From Acanthamoeba sp. SK_2022b (lineage: Eukaryota > Discosea > Longamoebia > Acanthamoebidae): a DNA stretch of 18,819 bases. Of this stretch, positions 1 through 10,738 are shown one piece after another. The stretch spans positions 1 through 18,819 of the forward strand of contig JANDJZ010000607.1 in assembly GCA_027943245.1 (NCBI GenBank), read 5' to 3'. The position numbers were made by a program, and so were the translations under genes. The notes beneath the pieces were generated by a model. That model had not been told where the DNA came from and ran no database searches. It saw only the letters and a list, made by a program, of their open reading frames with translations. Numbering within the stretch: the stretch's first letter is position 1; each line of letters starts with the position of its first letter.

Positions 1-663
1 GGGTGCGAGCCACACGCGCGGTTGCACGTATGCATGACATCACACCTCCTCAGCTGGGGCTGGGCGCGAGGTCAGCGCTAACCCTTCTGCGTTTCTTCAA
101 CTGCAGTATGCGCCGCCTCTGCAGCACAAGCCACAAAAAACCAGAGCTCGTATCGAGCGTGCCACAACTAGCCGACACTCGATCATTCGAAGGCCGCGTC
201 CCAGAGAGCGGGAGAGATAGGTTGGCCCTCGCAGCAAACCAGGGTTGACGTGCAGGACGGTTTCAGTTTGTCCAGGTTTCTGCTGAGGCCTGCTGGTACC
301 CACCTGAGAGGTTCTCGTTATGTTCCGGTCAGTGGGATCGCTCACGATGCCTGCGCGGGAGCGCCAGCTTTGCAACAACATATGCTGAGAGATGGGATCA
401 CCCGACCAAGGGCGCAGGCAGGGTCCCGGCCCAGGGTCTGCCCATTCTTTTCCTCTCCGCCATAGGGTAGTGTCCACTAAAACGTTAATTAATTTAGCGC
501 CCCACAACAACACAGCTTCTGTTTCCGCGACGTCAAAGAACGGTAGGGGACGCGAGGGGCACCCACGACGTCGCCCTGAGCACCGAGCCTCCTCATCTCG
601 CAAGACTACATTACAGTTGCAATCCTAAGTGGAGAAGAAAGTGAAGAAAAAAGGAAAACAGCC
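1..663. other. Upstream region without a supported gene
   Basis: I see no recognisable protein, RNA gene or repeat here. The open frames on both strands are short and have no family signature. An AT-rich patch around 481-498 stands out in otherwise GC-rich sequence and could be part of the core promoter of the exchange-factor gene that starts at 664; this is inference from position only. The 5' UTR just before the ATG is purine-rich (about 628-663). Confidence 0.4.
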
Positions 664-3600
664 ATGAGCATTCAATTGTTGGAGGAGAATGATCACAAGC
701 CCTCCACCCCCCCGCCTGGCCTTCGATGGCGCGAATTAATGCTACAACAGCAGAACAGCAAAAAGCAATCGAACGAGGGGCTAGCGTCGTCCTCACCAGC
801 ACCTTCACCTGCGAGGCTGCTCGACAAGTCGTATGATTCATTGACCCGCGTAGCGGTTGAGGACTTCCTGCTCCGCGAATCAGCCGTGCAGCGATGGATC
901 GAAGAATGCCTTAACACGCCCTCTCGCCCACCTTTCCGGCCCGCCCTCTACACGCTCCTCTCCGTACTCTCCTTCCCTCCTTGAGGTTTTTGCAACATTC
1001 TCTTTCTAATCTGCAAGGGGCTTGATGTACTTAGGATGGAGTGGTGCTGTGCCAATTGATGAGCGGCCTGGACCAGGGCTCCATCCCCCGCATCCACACT
1101 GGTTGGTCTCACCCTCGCCTTCCTTTAGTTGCTAGCTCGTGCGTGTTCTGCACTGTGTCGTGTTCTGTTCCTCATACAAGTCTCCACCGCTGACGAAAAG
1201 GCAAAATGTTGGAGCTTGGGTTCAAGCGACGCGAGAACATCATGTACTTCATTGAGGCCTTGCGCGACAACAAGGTCAGCCCCTTTCCCTGTTTACCCCA
1301 TCTGGCGCGCAACGCAACGCAACGCAACGCGCTCTCCACCACCCCTCTCATCATTCTCGCTCTATTCTCACGGGTATGACGCATGCGACGCGCACTGCGC
1401 ATAGATTCCACCGGGCTTCATCTTTCACGTGGACGATTTGTACCAACAGCAGAACCTCTATCGAGTTATGTATGGGTGCCCCTCTGCATGTGCACATGCG
1501 CGCCTGCCCGCTTGTGCTTTGCTCTTACCGCCTCTCTGCAGCGAGAGTCTCGAGTACCTGTCCGAACTGGCCTACATGGAATGGGGCGCTCCCCACCGCA
1601 AGAAGAGCAAACATGGTATATCTCCTCTCTCTCTCTCTCCCCCCTGCGCTGTCGCGTCCGGCTGTGTTCCGGCTATTGACGCAAGCGCACGCGAATAGAC
1701 ATGAGAAAGTTGGTGGAGCAGGGCGAGATCGAGCTGACCGAGGAGGCCTACGCACGCACGGAGGCCGTCCTCAAGGCCTACCTCGCCAAGAAGAAGTGGT
1801 TCCTCACCCCCTCGCCCTCATCATCGCGCCCTTCATCCTCGTCGGGACCGCCCCCCTCGACGACATCAGCATCATCAGCCCCGTCTTCTACAGCTTCATC
1901 ATCATCATCGTCGTCTTCTTCCTCGCATTCATCGTCTCCGTCACAGCCCAAGGCGTCTGTTGACAATGAACACGACACACGCGCTGACGAGACCGACCAA
2001 CATAAACCAAAAGAAGAAGAAAAGCAAAAAGAAGGCGTAACAGGTGAAGACGAGGGTGGAGATGAACGAGATGAAGACGACGATAAACCCGATGGAACAG
2101 AGGAAGAGCAGCTGCCGAAGGCCAAGGTGAGCGAAAACCGGTGGCGGGAGGCCGAGCTGGAAGAGAAGCGGCGGGAGGCGGAGGAAGCTGAGCGTGAGCG
2201 GCGGGAGAATGAGGAGCGGAGGCGCGACGATGAGCAGCGACGGCTAGCCGACGAGGAGCGGCGGCGCGACGAGGCCCAACGACGCGACGAGGCCATCGTC
2301 CTCACCGGCGCCATCCGTCTCCAGGCCCTCTACCGCGGCCGGCTCGCCCGCACCGCCTTTCGCTCCAAACGTACGTCAGCAACTGCAGTCTTCATTATTA
2401 TCCGGCATTAACAAATAATTTGTTATTACTATCAGTAAATAGGAAAACAAAGACCTTTGTTTCTGTTTGGGCTTTCTCTTTTAAAGTCACACATAAATTA
2501 AACCAATAACATGTTCTGATCGGCTGCTGGTGTGTGAAGTGCGGGCGGCGGCCTACCGGGAGAACGTGGCCAACGAGATCTACCAGACGGAAAAGGATTA
2601 TGTGGCCAACCTGGGCCTCCTCTTCGACACTTTCCTCCACCCCATCAAGGAGCACATGACTGGTACGCGCTCGCGGGCTCCTTTGCCTCACCGCACGATG
2701 TGTTGACTTATTGACCTTGCGGCTTACTGACTATCGTCCCCTCCCAATGCGCACTCTCTTCTTCTTTCTCGGGCGTGCAGGGTCCGTGTGGCACTACTCG
2801 CTGGCGTCGTGCGTGGCCAACGGTGGCGGTTTGCGCAAGAGCGGCGAGACCCCCACCATCGTGGTTACCACTGTACGCTGCGTTCCCTCTCAACTGCCGT
2901 GGTGCGTGTTGCTCATTTAATGCCCTGTTGTATGGCGGCATCGCACAGAACAACACGCAAAGGGTCGAGCTGAAGGAGTTCAAGGAGCTGTTCGCCAACA
3001 TTCAAGTGATCCGCAGCTTCAACATGAAGCTTCTCAATGACCTGCACCCGCGCCTTCAGGCGTGGACGCCCCACCAGCAGCTGGGCGACATCTTCGTTCA
3101 GGTTGCCATGTTTCTCAAGGTCTACACCGGTACGCGAGGCCTCCCGCGGCATTTAATCTTGATAATGTTAGGACTTATTTGAACACATTTATTTGTCTTG
3201 TTTTTTTTTTTTTTTTTTTTTTTGTGGCGAAAATGATTGGTGAGACAGCCTACGTGAAGAATTACGACACCATGCGAAGGGAGCTGGCGCAGGCCAAGGC
3301 CTCGTCGCCCGAGTTTAAGCAGTACCTTGTCGTACGTCAAGCTGTCGCACACAAGTTGTCCCGGGTGGCAATGTCGCTGACGATGCTTGGCTGTTTTTGG
3401 TTGGTCGTTAGGAATGCGCGGAGGCAAACAGGGAGAGGGTGGGCAAGCAGGACATCAATTCGTTGCTCATCCAGCCCGTGCAGCGCATCCCGCGCTATCT
3501 CCTGCTCCTGCGCGAGCTCGCTAAGCACACCCAGCCCGACCACAAGGACTACACCAACATTAACACCGTGCGTCCTTCCACTTTCCTAGCGAGAGAGAGA

Positions 3601-4431
3601 GAGAGGGAAAGAAAAGAGAGGGGGGACGTTGTTCGCGTGTCTCTGGCGCACGACACGCAAACGCTGCGCATGTATTGACACGCATTGACTCGACACATAT
3701 CCAGGCTCTGGAGCAGATCAAGAAGGTGGCCGAGTACATTGAACAGAAGTCAGCGGATTCGGAGAAGGTCCACAAGATGATCTCCATCCAGGCCCGCTTC
3801 CACGGCGAATGCGAGGCACGCTCTCCTTCCACTACCTCCCTCTCGACGACTTGCTTTTGCCTTGGTGTTGCGAAATTGCTAAATGCGCGCCACGACGCCA
3901 CTCGTTCGCAACATGACAGAGCTTGATCGACCCAGGGCGGGTGTTCATACGGGAGGCCCAACTGTTGGGCTGGAATGTGAAGAACAAGCGAAAGCAGATC
4001 TACGTCGTATTCCTCTTCAACGACCTCCTCGTCCTTGCCCGCCCCATGAAGGTTGGCTTTGTGTGCGTGTTGCGTTGCGCGCGCATATCGTGTCTAAAGG
4101 ACGTGCACGCAGGAGAACAAGAACTGGCGGAAGACGATAACGATCAGTAAGGCCAAGGTGGCGGCCTCAGCCGCTGGCGGCGGAGCGGGGCACGGAGGAG
4201 GCGGCGATGCCGTCCACCAGCCCCACCAGCAGCACCAGCACCAGCAGCAGGACCTGGTCTTCTCCCGATCCTTCCAACTCCGCCACCTCGTCCCTACTGC
4301 CCTCCCAGACACAAGTATGATTCGCCTCTCTTTTTTCATTTCTATTTTCCTTTAAATCGGATGCTACTATTTATAATTATTGTTTTTAACCAACGCTCAT
4401 AATTATGGGCGTTGTTTTATTGGTGTGTTGT

Positions 4432-4509
<78 letters not shown>

Positions 4510-4885
4510 GCGCGGTGGTGTTGTGTTGTATGGTGTGGCGGCAACGAAATAGAACGCGGGCACTGTTTCGGATTGGTGACAGAGTTTGAGCAGGCCGTGG
4601 CCAAGTTCTACACCACAGATCCGGGAGAGCGCGACGAGTGGGTGGCCGAGCTCCACGCCGTCAAGAAGGCCATAATCAAGAACAACAAAGCTCGCAAGGG
4701 TATCCCACCTTCTCTCTCTCTCTTCCCGCTGCCAGAGTGAGTGCAGCATGCGGTATGGGCTCATCTGAGCGTGCGATGCGCGCGGGACACAGACGTGATA
4801 AGACGCACGCTCAAGGCACGCAAGAACAAGTCGGTGAAGGGCCTCAGCTCGATGGCCAAGGCCTTCGAGGCCGATCTAGACCAGC

Positions 4886-4916
<31 letters not shown>

Positions 4917-6265
4917 CGGCGACAAGTCTACTTTGTTGTCAGCCACGAGCGCCCACGCCAGCAGCGGTGGGAGCCAAATGGTCATCACCAGTCCCCGTGG
5001 TGAGCGGCTGCAGCCGACGACCCCCACGACCACCACGACCACGACGGCGATGACCCGTCGCGAGAAGACCATGTCGGTCATGCTCACGCCCTCGCCGCCG
5101 CTCCACAGCCACTCGAAGCGCGGCGGCGGCGAGTCGACTAAGCGTCGCGAGTCCTGCGTGCTGTGGGAGCCCGCCGTCCTCCCGACCCACTCGTCCGCGT
5201 CGGCCCTGCCGTCCTCGCTCGCCGCGTCGTCGCCCACGTCATCCCCCGTGTCGTCGTCCCACAGCGTGGGCACCGTGGCGGGCGTCAAGCGGACGGGCTC
5301 GGGCGAGGTCGCGCTCGACCCCTCTCACGCAGGCAGTCACGGCCACCACCTCAGAGGCAGCCGCATCCGCAAGAAGGCTGCCAAGCCGCCGCCGCCGCCG
5401 CCGCAGGAGCGGTTGCTCGAGGGCGAGGAGAGGGAGAGCGAGGAGTGGGAGGAGGTCGGACGTACGGGCCTCACCGACAGCAGCAGCGACGACGACGACG
5501 ATGCTGACGTGGCAGCTCTGACGACGGGGACGGTCGATGCTGACGTGGCGATGGTCGCGGACGACACCGCGGACGAGCCGGAGCTCCACCGACGGCGCCA
5601 GACGGCGAGCGGCCGTGCCGGAGGAACGGACAAGACGAAGCTGGCCGAGAAGGAGCAGGAGAAGATGAGCCTACGGGTCTTGGCCGGCGGGGACACAGAC
5701 GACAACGACAAGAAGGACGGCGGGGACGACCTTCACAGCGGCAGCGGCGGCAAGCCGACTCGCGCTGCCGCCGCCACCAGCGGGCGAACGCGGGGGCACG
5801 TCAGGTCCCGCAGCGCCACGTGTACGACGAGCCCCCACTTACCCTTCGTACTCCCTCTCAGCGCGTGCTCATGCAGTGCATGGACGCATCCACGCGGTGG
5901 TGGTGATGGTGGTGATGGTGGTGATGGTGGTGGTGGTGGTGGGGCGTGCCTGCAGTTCGGGCGCGTCTGCAGTTGTCGCCGCGCAAGGCGTTCGAGGCCA
6001 TCTCGAGCTCGTCCAAAAAGAAGGCCTCGAAGGACGGCGGCGGTGAGGCTTGGGCCTCCTGACCTCCCACTGTACCCACCTTCTATCGCGCCTTTGCGGG
6101 ACAAACAACAACACACAGTTGTTTGTTTTGCAAAGCAGCAACCAGCTCTGCAAGGAAAATCTTTTCCTTTGTTTGTCCCTCTAAAGGAAAGAAAGAAAAA
6201 AGAGTGTGACGTTCTGGTTTGCAGATTCTCAGTCTTCAAGTTCTCGAAGTCCTGACTCGTGTTAA
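664..6265 (+). CDS. CH-IQ-DH-PH Rho guanine-nucleotide exchange factor (19 exons)
   Basis: Predicted Dbl-family RhoGEF, 1209 aa, which would load GTP onto Rho/Rac GTPases and so control actin. Exons: 664-963, 1035-1101, 1201-1274, 1405-1475, 1542-1615, 1699-2370, 2540-2662, 2781-2872, 2949-3129, 3249-3331, 3412-3567, 3705-3815, 3920-4051, 4113-4314, 4583-4699, 4793-5821, 5862-5896, 5973-6042, 6225-6265; every phase joins. A calponin-homology domain spans about residues 77-190 (VQRWIEECLN, DGVVLCQLM, LEYLSELAYMEWG). Then come a Ser-rich stretch, an acidic stretch and an Arg/Glu coiled coil to about 395, and an IQ motif (IRLQALYRGRLARTAFRSK) at about 400-418. The DH domain is about 425-665 (YQTEKDYVANL; the CR3 helix LLIQPVQRIPRYLLLLREL). 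The PH domain is about 669-812, ending in a helix with the invariant Trp (ERDEWVAELHAV). The long C-terminal tail is low-complexity with polyQ and acidic/Ser runs. The DH has an extra loop between CR1 and the next helix. The tail exons 17-19 are the least certain part. Confidence 0.88.
3201..3223. repeat. Poly(T) run in a RhoGEF intron
   Basis: A 23-nt T homopolymer within the intron between exons 9 and 10 (3130-3248). It lies close upstream of the splice acceptor and may act as an extended pyrimidine tract. Its exact length is prone to sequencing error. Confidence 0.9.
3816..3919 (+). other. Probable GC-AG intron in the DH/PH linker
   Basis: The coding frame leaves the DH domain at GAATGCGAG and re-enters the PH domain at AGCTTGATC. 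No GT donor lies where the frame needs one; the intron would begin GCACGC and end GACAG. The upstream and downstream exons are both phase 0 and give a normal DH-PH join. This is a non-canonical GC donor or a sequencing change at the donor. Confidence 0.6.
4434..4508. repeat. (TG)n microsatellite in the PH-domain intron
   Basis: About 37 TG units lie inside the intron 4315-4582 that splits the PH domain between its core strands and its C-terminal helix. They appear to be intronic, since the flanking exons join in phase without them. Confidence 0.95.
4889..4916 (+). repeat. CAG tract encoding polyglutamine
   Basis: A run of CAG codons in exon 16 of the RhoGEF encodes about nine consecutive Gln directly after EADLDQL. 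It is in frame and part of the low-complexity tail, so its length is likely to vary between strains. Confidence 0.85.
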
Positions 6266-6288
6266 CTGGCGTCAGCAGGTGCAAGGCA

Positions 6289-8318
6289 ATGGCGCTGACG
6301 CGCCGTAGGCTGCTTCTGCTTCTGGGACTCCTCTCGGTTCTCTGGGTAAGTGCCTGTACCTCGTCGAGGGAAGGATACTCTCAGGGTGGTTGACGTCTCC
6401 ATGCTCCGTGTTTTCCCTGGTTCCACAGGCCCTGTGCATTGTTTGGTACTCCTCGGATCGTTTGGAATTGTTCGATATCCCACGAACTCTCCTCGGCCTG
6501 GGGGACGTCAAGAAAGTTATCGAGGTCAAGGAAGATACTGAGGTCAAGGAAGTTATTGAGGTAAAGAAAGTTAACGAGAACCCCAAGCGCACCCTGCGCA
6601 TCGCCTACCTCTGCATACCCCACCATGCCATCTTGCCTCTGCGCGGATATGGAGGTACGGAGTCAGACTGCGAGGCAGAGATCGAAGGCCTCACCAAGCT
6701 ACAGGAAGATGGCACGTAGCGCTGTGAGCTCCACCTACGTAGCACACCCCAGCTTTGCTAAGAGTTGCCCTGCGATGGGACCCATGGCAGGTTGCCTGGA
6801 GTTCTTCGCGGTGATCCCCACTCGCCCTCCCCACAACGAAACCTATCCATTCCCAATCTACGAAGTGGGTCATGAGGGAATGGAGGGCCATACCTATATC
6901 GAGGTAAGTTCCGCAATCAAGATACACTCACGCAAAATAGCCCCGTCGTCCTCATCATGGTGTGTTGTGGGTATATGTCCAGCATTTTGTAGAGCTGCTG
7001 CGAGGCATGGACCGCGATCAGTGGCCCCACTTAGTCTGGTGTCACGAGGAAGTGTGTCCCAACACCATGCGCAAGATGGACATAGACCTGCCCGTTTTAG
7101 CTACTATCGACTTGTACATCGCCCTCCCATGAAGAGGTTCCATATTGCCACGCTTATGTCTCCTCCCCTCCTTCGCTCACACAGCGGTGACTGTGGTAAC
7201 GCCCACGATCATGGGCCTTCTGTCTTGTTGCGATTCCCTTCGCACTACACAGCGCGCCGATGCATCTCAATTCGCCCATGGCTTCAAGAGTACATACGCT
7301 CCCCGTCTAATTACAAGATTCATTGGATAGTTACTTCCATCACCTTCAGTCGCGGTTTCGCACACTGGTACGCATTTAAGGACGACGAGTACGACTTCTC
7401 GCCAGATGAGGGGGAGTACTTCCTGTGGGTAGGCGGTTGTTACTGGGACGCCCAGAAGGTACGAGCTCCCCAACAGACTCTCTCTTTGGCAAGGCCACAC
7501 AATATTTCCACCTCACTATCTCACTGTCTCACCACCACACTTCCTCACTATCCCTCGCTCTTCTGTAGGGTCTTCCATTGTTCCAAAATTTGGCTGTAGA
7601 GTTTCCTCAGTATAAGTTCGTAGTGTATTGCAGTGGGGAGCCACCTGTAGCGAACAGGTACCTATACAGGCGTTGAATTGACCTTGATCTTCTTCCATTT
7701 GTTTTTTGCCGCTGAGCCTCACGCAGCTCTTCGGTGTTGGCAGGCTTAGGGAGTTCCAGAAGAACCAGCCCAATTTCGAGTTCCGAGGTGAGCTAATGCG
7801 CGGAGCCGAGCATCACGAGGCTTTCAAGAAGGCGAAGGCTTTCTTCTTCTGGACTCACATGTGGGGAGAAACGTTTGGGCGCGTCATAGTGGAATCCTTC
7901 AGCAAGGTATGACCTTCCCGTAGCGTCTTGGTACAAGATGGTTTGGTAATGCGTATTCCTCCTTTTCTCAGGGGACCCCTGTGCTGGGATCGCACCACGC
8001 GGCCAATCCTGAGCTTATCACAGAGGGCTGTGGCGTGAGCACGGAAAACTTTGATGAGATTAAGGCCGGGCTGCACAAGGCGTTTGATCGGCGAGTGCCG
8101 TACGAGTACGTCCCAAGAGCTCTCACCTGTGCAGGGATTATAGATGCAAAGTTGTCCCTGATATACCGAGTATGTGGCGCATTAGGAGGGCACAGGCCTT
8201 CCGATCAAAGCGCATCGTGCAGGGCCTGCTCCTGAAGAGTCGCAAGTGGATGACCATGTTAGAAGAGTTCGATGTGTTCACCAACCCTCAGTGTCTCAAG
8301 GGCGGCGATGACTTTTAA
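6289..8318 (+). CDS. GT4-family (GT-B fold) glycosyltransferase, membrane-anchored; integrity uncertain
   Basis: Predicted retaining glycosyltransferase using a nucleotide sugar, probably in the Golgi or ER membrane. Residues 1-26 (MALTRRRLLLLLGLLSVLW and on) look like a type II signal anchor. A stem follows with four 6-residue EVKE-like repeats, then the N-terminal GT-B strand and glycine loop (RIAYLC, GYGGTE). The C-terminal half has FLWVGG with the KGLPLF helix start, the E-x7-E motif ETFGRVIVE, and GTPVLGSHHAANPELI, all typical of GT4. Exons that join in phase: 6289-6345, 6429-6715, 6753-6903, 6983-7113, 7350-7458, 7569-7657, 7744-7906, 7972-8105, 8135-8318; total 434 aa. Two introns would be only 37 nt (6716-6752) and 29 nt (8106-8134), and the inter-domain segment (7114-7349) looks shorter than the family's usual. 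It may therefore be an early pseudogene. It begins only 23 nt after the RhoGEF stop. Sugar and acceptor are not readable from sequence. Confidence 0.6.
6504..6575 (+). repeat. Four 18-bp in-frame repeats in the glycosyltransferase stem
   Basis: Four copies of an 18-bp unit encode DVKKVI, EVKEDT, EVKEVI and EVKKVN. They lie between the membrane anchor and the catalytic domain and probably form a charged extended or helical stem. The copy number is of a kind that can change by slippage. Confidence 0.8.
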
Positions 8319-8950
8319 CCACGGGGAGACAGCCAGCGACACACAGAGGATACGCAGCGGGTTGATTCCATGACTAGGCCGCCCCAATCTCAGGCTGTTT
8401 TGTTTTCTGCCTTGTCACCAAGACCGTCCATGTCTATTGAATCCACAGGTGTGAAAGTGTGCTGAGTCAAGGATGATCTCAGTAAGACTTTGTGTTGTGT
8501 GGGATGTGCTGTCAAGCTCTCATCACCATTTAAGTTGTGCTAGGCCGAAGATGGCCTTTGTCTAGGCTGGAACATCCTGACTTAGGACCCAGCTGTTGTC
8601 CAGGAGGTTGCAGAGCACTCCAGGGCCTTGGTAGGCCACAAAGGGGGATTGAATGCACTGGGAAGGGTCCTCATAAAAGGCCAGCACCTGTGCTTTCTTT
8701 CCAATCTCTTCTTTCTCCTAAACCAATCAACCTGACATCACATGAAAGGTTGGTTTGGTGTGGTTTTGATCAACACAAATTATCAGGATCACCCATCACC
8801 TGTAACAGTAAACTTCCAAAATTCAGTCTTGACATTAGTGTGAGCCTATGCAACCAGAGTCTAGCTGGCACAGTCATAAGCCATAGGCTTGGGGAGTGCC
8901 TGTTCCAACCAATGGTGTGTGTAAGTGGTTTTGTGCTTATTTCTCATTTT
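8319..8950. other. Intergenic stretch without a recognisable gene
   Basis: Between the glycosyltransferase stop and the hAT relic I see no motif, RNA gene or repeat. A plus-strand frame is open from about 8537 into the hAT relic, but its translation upstream of about 8955 resembles no family I know. CpG becomes visibly scarce from here to the right, in contrast to 1-8300. Confidence 0.4.
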
Positions 8951-8954
8951 TGTC

Positions 8955-9700
8955 CATCTTTCCTATTGGCCCACATGATTGATCTGATTGTCTGCAAGGC
9001 GCTGAAGAGTGAGGAGCACATCAGGAGCTGGTCATGTGGGGGGTGTTGTGGTCATGTAGGGGGTCATGTAGGAGGTCATGTAGGGCATGTTGTGGGTCAT
9101 GTAGGGGGTCATGTAGGGGGTGTTGTGTAGGGGGTGTTGTGTAGGGGGTCATGTAGGGGTCATGTAGGGGGTGTTGTGTAGGGGGTGTTGTGTAGGGTCA
9201 TGTAGGGGGGTCATGTAGGGGGTCATGTAGGGGGTCATGTAGGGTGTTGTGTAGGGGTCATGTAGGGGGTTGTAGGTCAAGAAGATAGCCAAGCACTTCC
9301 AGGTTTGTTTTGCCTTCATTTTCAGCTTATTGAACTGATTTGACTGCAATGAGATAGGGATCTGCTAAGGCATCTTGGGAGCTACAGGCAATCATTGTGG
9401 AGCACAAGTTCAAGGACCTCAAGGTGATTGCAGACTGTCCCACCAGGTGGAGTGGAGAATTTCTCCATTCAACATGGCCCAGAGAGTGGTGGAGCTCCAT
9501 CCACCCATCTCCCTCTACTTCATCAAGTCCCCCAAGCGTCAAGGGCTTCAACTGTCTTCCAGTTCTCCATCTTGCACATGATGGCAGTGCCCTCTGGCAA
9601 ACAGCAATTGCCCAGGGCAAGCCACAAGGCACTCAACTTAATTTCTACGACCATGTCAGTATCATTGCTGGCCAAGGATTCAGTTGTTGTGATGGTTGTG
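8955..9700 (+). mobile_element. Degraded hAT-type transposase fragment
   Basis: Two pieces look like neighbouring blocks of a hAT transposase. The first is AHMIDLIVCKALKSEEH (from about 8968), resembling the AHxLNLVVKDAL block. The second is KVIADCPTRWSGEF (about 9421-9462), resembling the conserved TRWNS motif; in another frame it is followed by MAQRVVELHPPI, resembling the helix after TRWNS. Remove the minisatellite at 9030-9276 and about 80 codons remain between the two blocks, close to the family's usual spacing. Frames shift and stops intervene, so this is a relic. No terminal inverted repeats or 8-bp target duplication were located. The assignment rests on short motifs only. Confidence 0.45.
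9030..9276. repeat. G-rich minisatellite inside the hAT relic
   Basis: About 19 tandem units of two interspersed types, GGTCATGTAGGGG and GGTGTTGTGTAGGGG, with G runs of three to six varying between copies. The array sits between two hAT-like protein blocks and seems to have expanded there after the gene died. The regularly spaced G runs on the plus strand could form G-quadruplexes. The GTAGGG core resembles TTAGGG, but the unit is not a telomeric repeat. Confidence 0.9.
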
Positions 9701-10738
9701 TTGGCGTTTGGAGGCAAGGTCGAGCTGTTGGTTGCTTGAACAAGTAGAGGACTAACAATGCCGCCCCTGAGGTCCTCCATGGTGAGGTTTGCTTGGTAAG
9801 GCGCTCAACTGTCACAGTGGTTGCTGCTTGCTATCATTGTTACTGCCACTCGCTGCCACTACTGCTAAATTTGAGACTGCTCAAATGGTGGGTGAACAAT
9901 GGAGCAGGAGAGCAGAAATCCAGTAGAGCACTTGACAAGATGTGTGCGCCTGCACGAGCAGATAGCTTTAATGCTAGGCATAGTGTCCTTGGACACCATA
10001 CACTCACATTAACACAGTGGGGCTGTTGGCGCCAACAGAAGGAGACAGGCTTTGGTTGTTGATATGCTTGCATAGCAGGGGCAACCTGTATACAGCCAAT
10101 GCAAGACGCAGGGTTGTTGATGCAAGACGCAGAGTTGCCAATGCAAGACACAGAGGTAGCTGGCTTCCAAAAGCTGACAGCAGCCACTGGCTGGCAGACA
10201 GGTGCCAGTGGATGCCTGGAGCACATGGCAGCTAGGAGTGCTTGGTGGCTAGGCCTGCATGGCAGCCAAGAGTGCGTTCCACTTTATCAAATAGGAGGAC
10301 TTGGTCATTGAAAGAACCAAACTAGGGACTGGTGCTGTGTGTGGCAAAGGCGGTTGATGGCAAATGGGCTTGGGCTAAAATTGGAATGCAACATACCTGT
10401 ATGGCGAGTAGGCTCTTTTGCCAACAAAGAAAAGGTTGTGCTAGCAGACAAAGTCAGCTCCATGCAAACCAAACTTATCCTTTTTTACATTTTATTTTAG
10501 GTGCCTGTAAGGGCTGGTGCCAGGTTGGCCATTTGTGGGTGCGATTTGGCAACAAACATGCTCATCTTTCCACAGCGTCACTGTGGCAGCCCACACCACT
10601 TTACATGGTCACCAGTTGTGACACCTTGGTTGCTTCCCAGAGAATGGACAAGTGTAATGTTACATTAGGGTCAATATTATGTATTGTGTGTTGTCTGGTT
10701 TATAACTTCCAGGGCACATGTCTAGTGGCATCACCAGG
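9701..10738. other. Region with no supported gene
   Basis: I see no convincing coding sequence. It contains a short 21-bp tandem repeat (10099-10161) and an 8-bp perfect inverted repeat (CCACTGGC at 10184-10191, GCCAGTGG at 10204-10211, 12-nt spacer). The sequence is rich in TG/CA and poor in CpG, as expected of old, decayed subtelomeric DNA. Confidence 0.4.
10099..10161. repeat. Three 21-bp tandem repeats
   Basis: The core ATGCAAGACGCAG starts at 10099, 10120 and 10141 (the last copy reads ATGCAAGACACAG), a period of exactly 21 bp. Function unknown; a 21-bp period keeps a reading frame on both strands. Confidence 0.75.

Noticed and set aside
97..603. 168-aa minus-strand open frame
   Set aside because: No family resemblance, arginine-rich shadow-like composition, no promoter or splice context.
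1778..2314. 178-aa Ser/Arg-rich minus-strand frame
   Set aside because: Antisense of RhoGEF exon 6, whose Ser, Glu and Arg codons read as low complexity on the other strand.
4380..4589. Cys-Val repeat protein over the TG microsatellite
   Set aside because: Simple translation of a dinucleotide repeat within an intron.
5822..6255. Direct read-through extension of RhoGEF exon 16
   Set aside because: It would pass through a (GGT)n array and splice-like borders. The spliced ending SPRKAFEAISS... to SRSPDSC keeps phase and looks more protein-like.
9030..9276. CRISPR-like array or interstitial telomere
   Set aside because: Units are contiguous without unique spacers and are not TTAGGG; a minisatellite explains them.
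10184..10211. 8-bp inverted repeat as a terminator or attachment site
   Set aside because: An isolated short hairpin in a eukaryotic non-coding region; no support for function.
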